Origin: Smallanthus sonchifolius
Lineage: Eukaryota > Streptophyta > Magnoliopsida > Asterales > Asteraceae
Length of the DNA stretch: 64,000 nt
Assembly: GCA_023525975.1 (NCBI GenBank)
Contig: CM042030.1
Coordinates: 32,730,350 to 32,794,349 of the forward strand
Direction: 5' to 3'
Of the stretch, positions 59,132 through 64,000 are shown in pieces. The notes beneath the pieces were generated by a model. The model was not told the origin of the DNA, made no database searches, and was given only the letters and a program-made list of their open reading frames with translations. Position numbers and translations under genes: made by a program. Position 1 is the stretch's first letter. The number at the start of each line of letters is the position of its first letter.

Positions 59132-59653
59132 TGTTGATGCACTTTCCTGTGACAACACTCTGGATAGAGTCTTAGTTTGTATTTCTAATGTCTGTAATTT
59201 TTCTTTGTATGTAAGAGTCATTATGTAATTGTTTATCGAGTTGTATTTACTTTTACATAATGTATGTTGCATTTCTTCTAAGTGTTTTGCGCACTTACAT
59301 GTGCGCAGGAGAAAGCTCCTGCGTACTTAGCAAGTACGCAGGAAGACCCTTGCGTACTTGCTAAGTACGTAAGAGCATTTCGTCCTGCGCAAAGTGCGCA
59401 GGCATCAGGTTTGGTTCACAGAGGATAAGTACGCAGAACAAATATCTTAGACGAACTCAGTTTGTTAAGTACGCAATTTGTAATCTCTTTGTAACCGTCG
59501 AGTGTTTATAATAGAAAGAGCTTTTATTGTGACTCTCGTGTTTGGTTTACTTTGTTTTAGTTAGACTCTCCGCCTAGTCACGGGTATTCCGCACCCGGTC
59601 CGACTAGTAGACCACTTGCATGCAACGATCCGTCACACACGAAGGGACCTACA
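59132..59653 (+). repeat. 3' LTR of C (522 bp)
   Basis: Matches the 5' LTR except for substitutions and two deletions: 6 bp at the centre of the fourth palindrome (now GCGCAAAGTGCGC) and 14 bp that removes the TATA-like sequence between two AGG repeats. Confidence 0.93.
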
Positions 59654-61546
59654 CGGCATCATTTGCAGACAAATCAGGAAGATTGAAAGATTTGAATAGC
59701 ACATCATAATCAAAACCCCATGCTGGACTAGTTGGTTCTGGTGGAATGTTGTGTTTACTACAATTCACTTCAAACCATTCCTCGACAGTACGAGTTCCTA
59801 TATTGTACACTCTCTTGCAAGGCGAGTTGGCAACATATCCTAAGAAGATGCCTTCCACCGCTTTTGCATGAAACTAAGACTTGCGGTCTTTGTATTGTAG
59901 CAATAAGGAACAGGAACTACCAAAAGGAACTAGATAGTCAAGATTGGGAAGCCGAATGTTGAGCAACTCATAACAAGTCTTATTGTGCCTCTTCACAACC
60001 AGAACTCAATTCAAAACGTGACAAGCTGTATTAACTGCTTCTGCCCAAAAAGTGACAGGAAGCTTTGCATCTGACAGCATTGTCCTTGCAGTCTCAATCA
60101 AGGTTCTGTTCTTCCGTTCTGCGACTCCATTCTGCTGAGGTGTGTACGGGGCAATAAATTCGTGACGGATCCCATCCTTGAGATAGAAAAGTTCCACCAA
60201 ATTATTCTTGAATTCAGTTCCGTTGTCACTCCTTATTCTTCTAGCCTTTAACTTGCAAAGAGATTCTAAGCTCAGGATCAGGTATTGAAGAATATCAGCA
60301 GTTTCGTCCTTCGTACCTAAAAAATGCACCCAAGAAAAACGTGAGAAATCATCAGTTACAACCAGACAGAATGACTTACCTCCAATACTCCTGATACTTA
60401 TGGGGCCAAACAAATCCATATGTATTAGCTCGAAAGGGGTATCGATGGAGTTTTGGAGCTTGGGCTTGTGAGACTTCCATTGCTGTTTGCCCTTTTTACA
60501 AGGCACACAGTCATCTGCAATGGTTCTCAGCTTAGGAACACCGGTTACCAAACCGTTTCGGACAAGATGATTAATTTTTCGATAAGAAATATGTCCGAGT
60601 TTCCTATGCCACAAGATAGAGTCAAGCTCTATCGCTTTGGTAAGCAAACAAGTTGCAACTGATGAGGTGGTTGTTGCCACGCTCATATCAAATCTGATAG
60701 GTGTCGTTTGTCGTTGGCGCTCTCATCAGAATCCAATCTTCAGGAACCTCAAAACTAGGTTTGAGTATCAAGCATTCATTCTTATCAAACATCACTGAGT
60801 ACTCCTTGTTGCACATTTGGGAGACACTCAACAAGTTATGCTTCAGCTGCTCACAGTAGTTGACATTGTCAAAGCTGACACAACCATTTGAATCAACGCC
60901 TTGACACGTGATACTACCGCCTTTCTCTCCAGCAAAGGCCACATAGCCGCCTCTGAATGGTTTAACATCTTGAAGCAGGGACATGTTACCTGTCATGTGC
61001 CGGGAGCATCCACTATCTACATACCAACGATTAGAGATAGTACCCTTCAGATGTCCCTGCACGAGTTACAAAAAGAATTAATTAGATTTGGAGACCCAAG
61101 CCATAGTGGTCTTGGGACGTCTGTCTTTCTTAAATCAAACAACCTCAATTAACTCACAGTCGTGACTGTTAAAAATGGATGAATCTTTAGAAGAATTGGG
61201 ATTAGGAGATTGAGAATTTTTAGCTTTGTTGTTCCAGGATCTCTTCTGTTTCTTAATTGGAACAGTAGACTTAGATTCAACAGCAGCAGGTGAACTAGTG
61301 GAAGCTTCACCTGATTGAATTTCATTCAGCTGTTCTAGCTTTCTCAATTTCCTGTTCCTTCTCCTTCTATGTGGCTTAAAGAGTTTCACCATAGGTTTCT
61401 CACCAGTAGGTGTACTACCAGAGGTAGATACACAAGGTTTAGCAGGATGCTTTCCGTTTCTTGAAACAGATGGTATAGCCTCAGATGTGATCTTTGGCTT
61501 TACCATAGGTTTTACTGGTGGTTTTGTAGGTCCCAATTTCGGTGCG
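59654..61546 (-). pseudogene. Element D, right block: end of gag, protease, integrase; broken
   Basis: Reading from 61546: C-terminal Gag with a basic HRRRRNRK run, TGA at 61135-61137, then RRPKTTMAWVSKSN and TAA (61078-61080). A further TAA follows at 61066-61068 and a GTGCAG|GG site at 61057. Protease DSGCSRHMTG near 61015, pre-integrase LWHRKLGHISYRK near 60600, integrase HMDLFGP near 60425, IRSDNGTEF near 60230, QQNGVAERKN near 60130. Stops: frameshift near 60692, TGA at 60006, TAG near 59877. Continues at 29902 beyond C. Confidence 0.9.
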
Positions 61547-61957
61547 TGATGGATCTCTAGACTCGCGATACGACATGGTGATAACGTACGAAATCCATGA
61601 TCAAAGTGCTCGTATAACTCAATCAACAACAATGGTGTATATAAACTCTTCGTATTTCCACCACAATATCATTTTACAATAATTCTGTCTCTAATCAGTT
61701 CCTCCTGATATCGTGTCTCTCTCAAGTCTACTACAATTCTATCTACTGATTCCTCCTATTTATAGCCACAGACCTTCTATAGGCGAAATTAACAAGTTCG
61801 CCTCTATACAAGTTCGCCTCTCTATGAACTTGCACTTAGGATTCCTTAGGCGAACTTAACAAATTCGCTTCTAAAGATTCTTAGGCGAACTTGTTAAGTT
61901 CGCCCCACTATGAACTTACAAAGAATTTTATCAACAGTTACAAAACATGTCCTAACA
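61547..61957 (-). repeat. 3' LTR of G (411 bp)
   Basis: Minus strand TGTTAGGACATG...ATCCATCA, a diverged relative of the B/J LTR. Palindromes of GCGAACTT/AAGTTCGC type at 61779-61905, then TATA-like CTATAAATA near 61768. Preceded by the purine tract AAAGGGGAGTC. A second tract-plus-TGTTGG copy lies about 110 bases further in (near 62070). Confidence 0.8.
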
Positions 61958-63560
61958 GACTCCCCTTTAACTGTTGCTAACAATTCTATCAAATACAAGT
62001 CAAAGACTCTAAGATTAAGACATATAATCTTCAAGCTCGTTGTCACCAGAATATGCTCCAACAGACCCCCCCTTGACAACAGCTTAAGAAGATTGTCATT
62101 CGTCTTCATATATCATCAAACACACTGTAGTCTTCGTCTTGTGCATCTGCACACTCTCTCTTTATTTCTAGAAGAAAACTTGGGAGAAGAACCCCTTGTC
62201 AACTTCTATCTGCAATATTCAGTTTTTGCAAAGGAGAACAACCAAGAATAACCAACAATTAAAATTTCCATGGAAGCTGGAAAAATTAAATATTTTTGGT
62301 TTTTCAAACATAAGAAACACAAAATCTTTTTGGTTTTTCTCTATATAAACTGAAATGTAAAATACAAAATCACATCTTTTTGGTCGAACATCACGAGTAA
62401 GAAGATCATATCAGTATATATGAGATATCAATCACACAACTTGGATATAAAATCCATATAATATCAAATGGCATCCTATGTCATTCTTTCAAGCCTTGAC
62501 CAATCAAACCAATATCTTTCAAGATTATCACACTCTATCTTTTCAAGACTTTCATATTGCATGTTATGTTACGCGATAAACATTCAAAGAAAATAGGATC
62601 AGGCTATGACACACAAATTCAAATTGCCAATATTATAAGATTTGAAACTAAAGCATCTCATTCCCACTTTCTTATGAGTTAAAGTACCATTTAAGTATGA
62701 AATACAACGTGTACCCCACTAGTATGCCAACAGAAAGTAAATGCACTATCTTTAAGACATATGAGATTTTACTAAAGATTATCCGAATTTCCAGAATGAG
62801 GAGACATCACTTAGCACATCAATAGCAGAATCCAAATTGGATTGTATAGGAATCAATGAGATTTAGAATCGAATGATTCCATGTTTTGGCTTATATATGT
62901 GGAATCATAAGATTCAGGTACGTGGATCCATCTGTTATCTGGATTATGAATTCAATGGAATCAGTAAAGATGACTTATCAATATGATCCAAGGGCTAGTA
63001 TATGTTTAACAGATGTTGTCAAGTACATATCTTTATTATACTTCAAATTGCATGCTTTTCGGGACATGGGCACTATAGCAAATCAAATGAATAGTGCTAA
63101 GGACATAACCCGAAACTGATCTCATAGGAAAATATTTATTAAAAGTTAATATTCTTTATCTGATAGTGATCTTTTAACACACACACCCAGGCATAAAATG
63201 GGTTCAAATCACAGTTGTAACATATGAAATTATGTTTTCACACTACTAATGGTTCAGTGACGCTTTTAGTCTACTGACAATTCAAATTATATGCATACAC
63301 AACACTATCATTTCCTATTTGTGTAGTCTCTGAAGTTTAGATCAAAACATATAATTCAGATATATTAACATAAAGCACCAACCAGTCAATCTAAGGTCAT
63401 GTGTGAAATAACATCCACTGATGTACTATCATCTCTTCTTATAACTTCAAGTAATGTCGAGTTTATCTTTTTGAATTTGTTTGGCTTTTTCAAAATCTTT
63501 TTCAAAGAAAGTAAAACAAACGAAAATAAAATCTTCCATGAAAATATTTTATGAAAAACA
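61958..63560 (-). other. Spacer of G
   Basis: Noncoding. Shares GATCACTATCAGATAAAG (63154-63171), an ATAACCCGAAACTG complement (63105-63119) and the CGTGTACCCCAC complement (~62709) with B, C and D. No extra ORF lies between it and the LTR. Confidence 0.65.
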
Positions 63561-64000
63561 ATTTACTTGGTTACTCAGGATTAAGCAAGTCAATCAATTA
63601 AAAACTCAAACCGATATAATCTTGTAATTGAATGTCTTTGCCTTTGTCACCAACACAGTTCTGTACTCCCCCTGTCCTGTAGAATTCCCCTCAACTAGTC
63701 AAATGGTTGCATCAATGAATTTATGCTCACCGTCGTCATCCTAAGTTTCAGGTTATCATTTGGGCTTTGTAAAACCGTTTCCAAAACATTGTGTGTGACA
63801 TATTCTCCCCCTTGAGCATCAAGTCATTGAAAAAATATATTCTCCGTTATCAACAACTCTTTACTCATACAGATGTCATTCCCTGTCATGTGCTTAGAAC
63901 CACCACTATCAACAACCAAAATGTTATTAATAGTCCCTCTTGGTTAATCCTGCACATCTAACAAGAAACTTTAATTTGAAATTAGGACCCAAGCCATGGT
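63561..64000 (-). pseudogene. Element G remnants: gag end, protease start, RNase H end
   Basis: Minus strand: MAWVLISN then TAA (63973-63975), a GTGCAG|G site (63952), protease motif DSGGSKHMTG near 63910, then unrelated short segments including two GGGGGAG purine tracts (63673 and 63808), and a fragment aligned to the FEHLV...NPE end of RNase H near 63590. About 2.8 kb of pol is gone. Confidence 0.6.

Larger units (their letters stand above)
29903..59653 (+). mobile_element. Element C: copia-type retrotransposon with extra ORF, carrying E and F
   Basis: LTRs at 29903-30444 and 59132-59653, with target duplication CGGCA (29898-29902 and 59654-59658) inside D's pol. Order: LTR, primer site, leader, gag, [E], integrase to RNase H, spacer, [F], spacer, extra ORF, polypurine tract, LTR. 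The end of gag, the protease and the start of the pre-integrase domain are missing at the E junction. Confidence 0.93.
61547..64000 (-). mobile_element. Element G: copia-type retrotransposon, heavily rearranged, runs out of window
   Basis: 3' LTR 61547-61957 (minus) inserted in D's gag (expected duplication GTGCG at 61542-61546). Then a spacer with the conserved blocks, a scrap of the RNase H end (~63570-63600), and next to it protease (SGGSKHMTGN near 63900) and the end of gag. RT, integrase and the extra ORF between them are missing, so a large internal deletion has occurred. Confidence 0.78.

Overview
The window is nuclear DNA from a flowering plant. It consists entirely of nested LTR retrotransposons, and no host gene is visible. 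The pol types (Ty3/gypsy of the chromovirus/Tekay kind, and Ty1/copia of a SIRE/Maximus-like kind with an extra reading frame after pol), initiator-methionine tRNA primer sites, high AT content and nested architecture point to a large eudicot genome. From memory of similar extra-ORF elements I suspect a composite (Asteraceae), but the sequence alone does not prove this.

I use letters for the elements. D (copia-type, minus strand) is the oldest visible host. It is present as two blocks, 27297-29902 and 59654-61546. C (copia-type, plus) is inserted in D at 29903-59653 with target duplication CGGCA, and C carries two Ty3 elements: E (minus, 32776-40634, right end lost) and F (plus, 45466-55626, target duplication CTGTC). 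G (copia-type, minus, 61547 to beyond the window) is also inserted in D. To the left, the D spacer carries LTR J (minus), split by H (18318-27274, minus, target duplication CATTA) and by copia-type B (plus, ends 18187). B in turn carries Ty3 element A (minus, 1-6753). Relative age follows: D, then J, C and G, then B and H inside J, E and F inside C, and finally A inside B.

A, E and F encode a Ty3 Gag-Pol (Gag with CCHC knuckles, protease, RT, RNase H, integrase, chromodomain-like tail). F is nearly intact, with one frameshift and one late stop. H has LTRs, primer site, polypurine tract and leader like A and F but no gag or pol. It carries only a ~198-codon frame for a proline-rich, coiled-coil protein with a C-terminal membrane segment, so it is probably a non-autonomous passenger of an F-like element.

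B, C, D and G have Gag, then a conserved stop followed by an AG acceptor-like site, then protease, integrase, RT and RNase H. After pol comes a ~1.5 kb noncoding spacer with conserved blocks. In B and C there follows a long extra ORF, 780-1060 codons, ending at or near the 3' LTR.

The most striking signal not explained by standard annotation is a set of short palindrome arrays in LTRs, leaders and spacers. In B, C, D, G and J, and also in the unrelated Ty3 element E, the palindrome is GCG-N-ACTT...AAGT-N'-CGC, with N and N' changing together (A/T, C/G, T/A). A and F LTRs carry palindrome arrays of other sequences. Several deletion breakpoints and one insertion fall at the palindrome centre.
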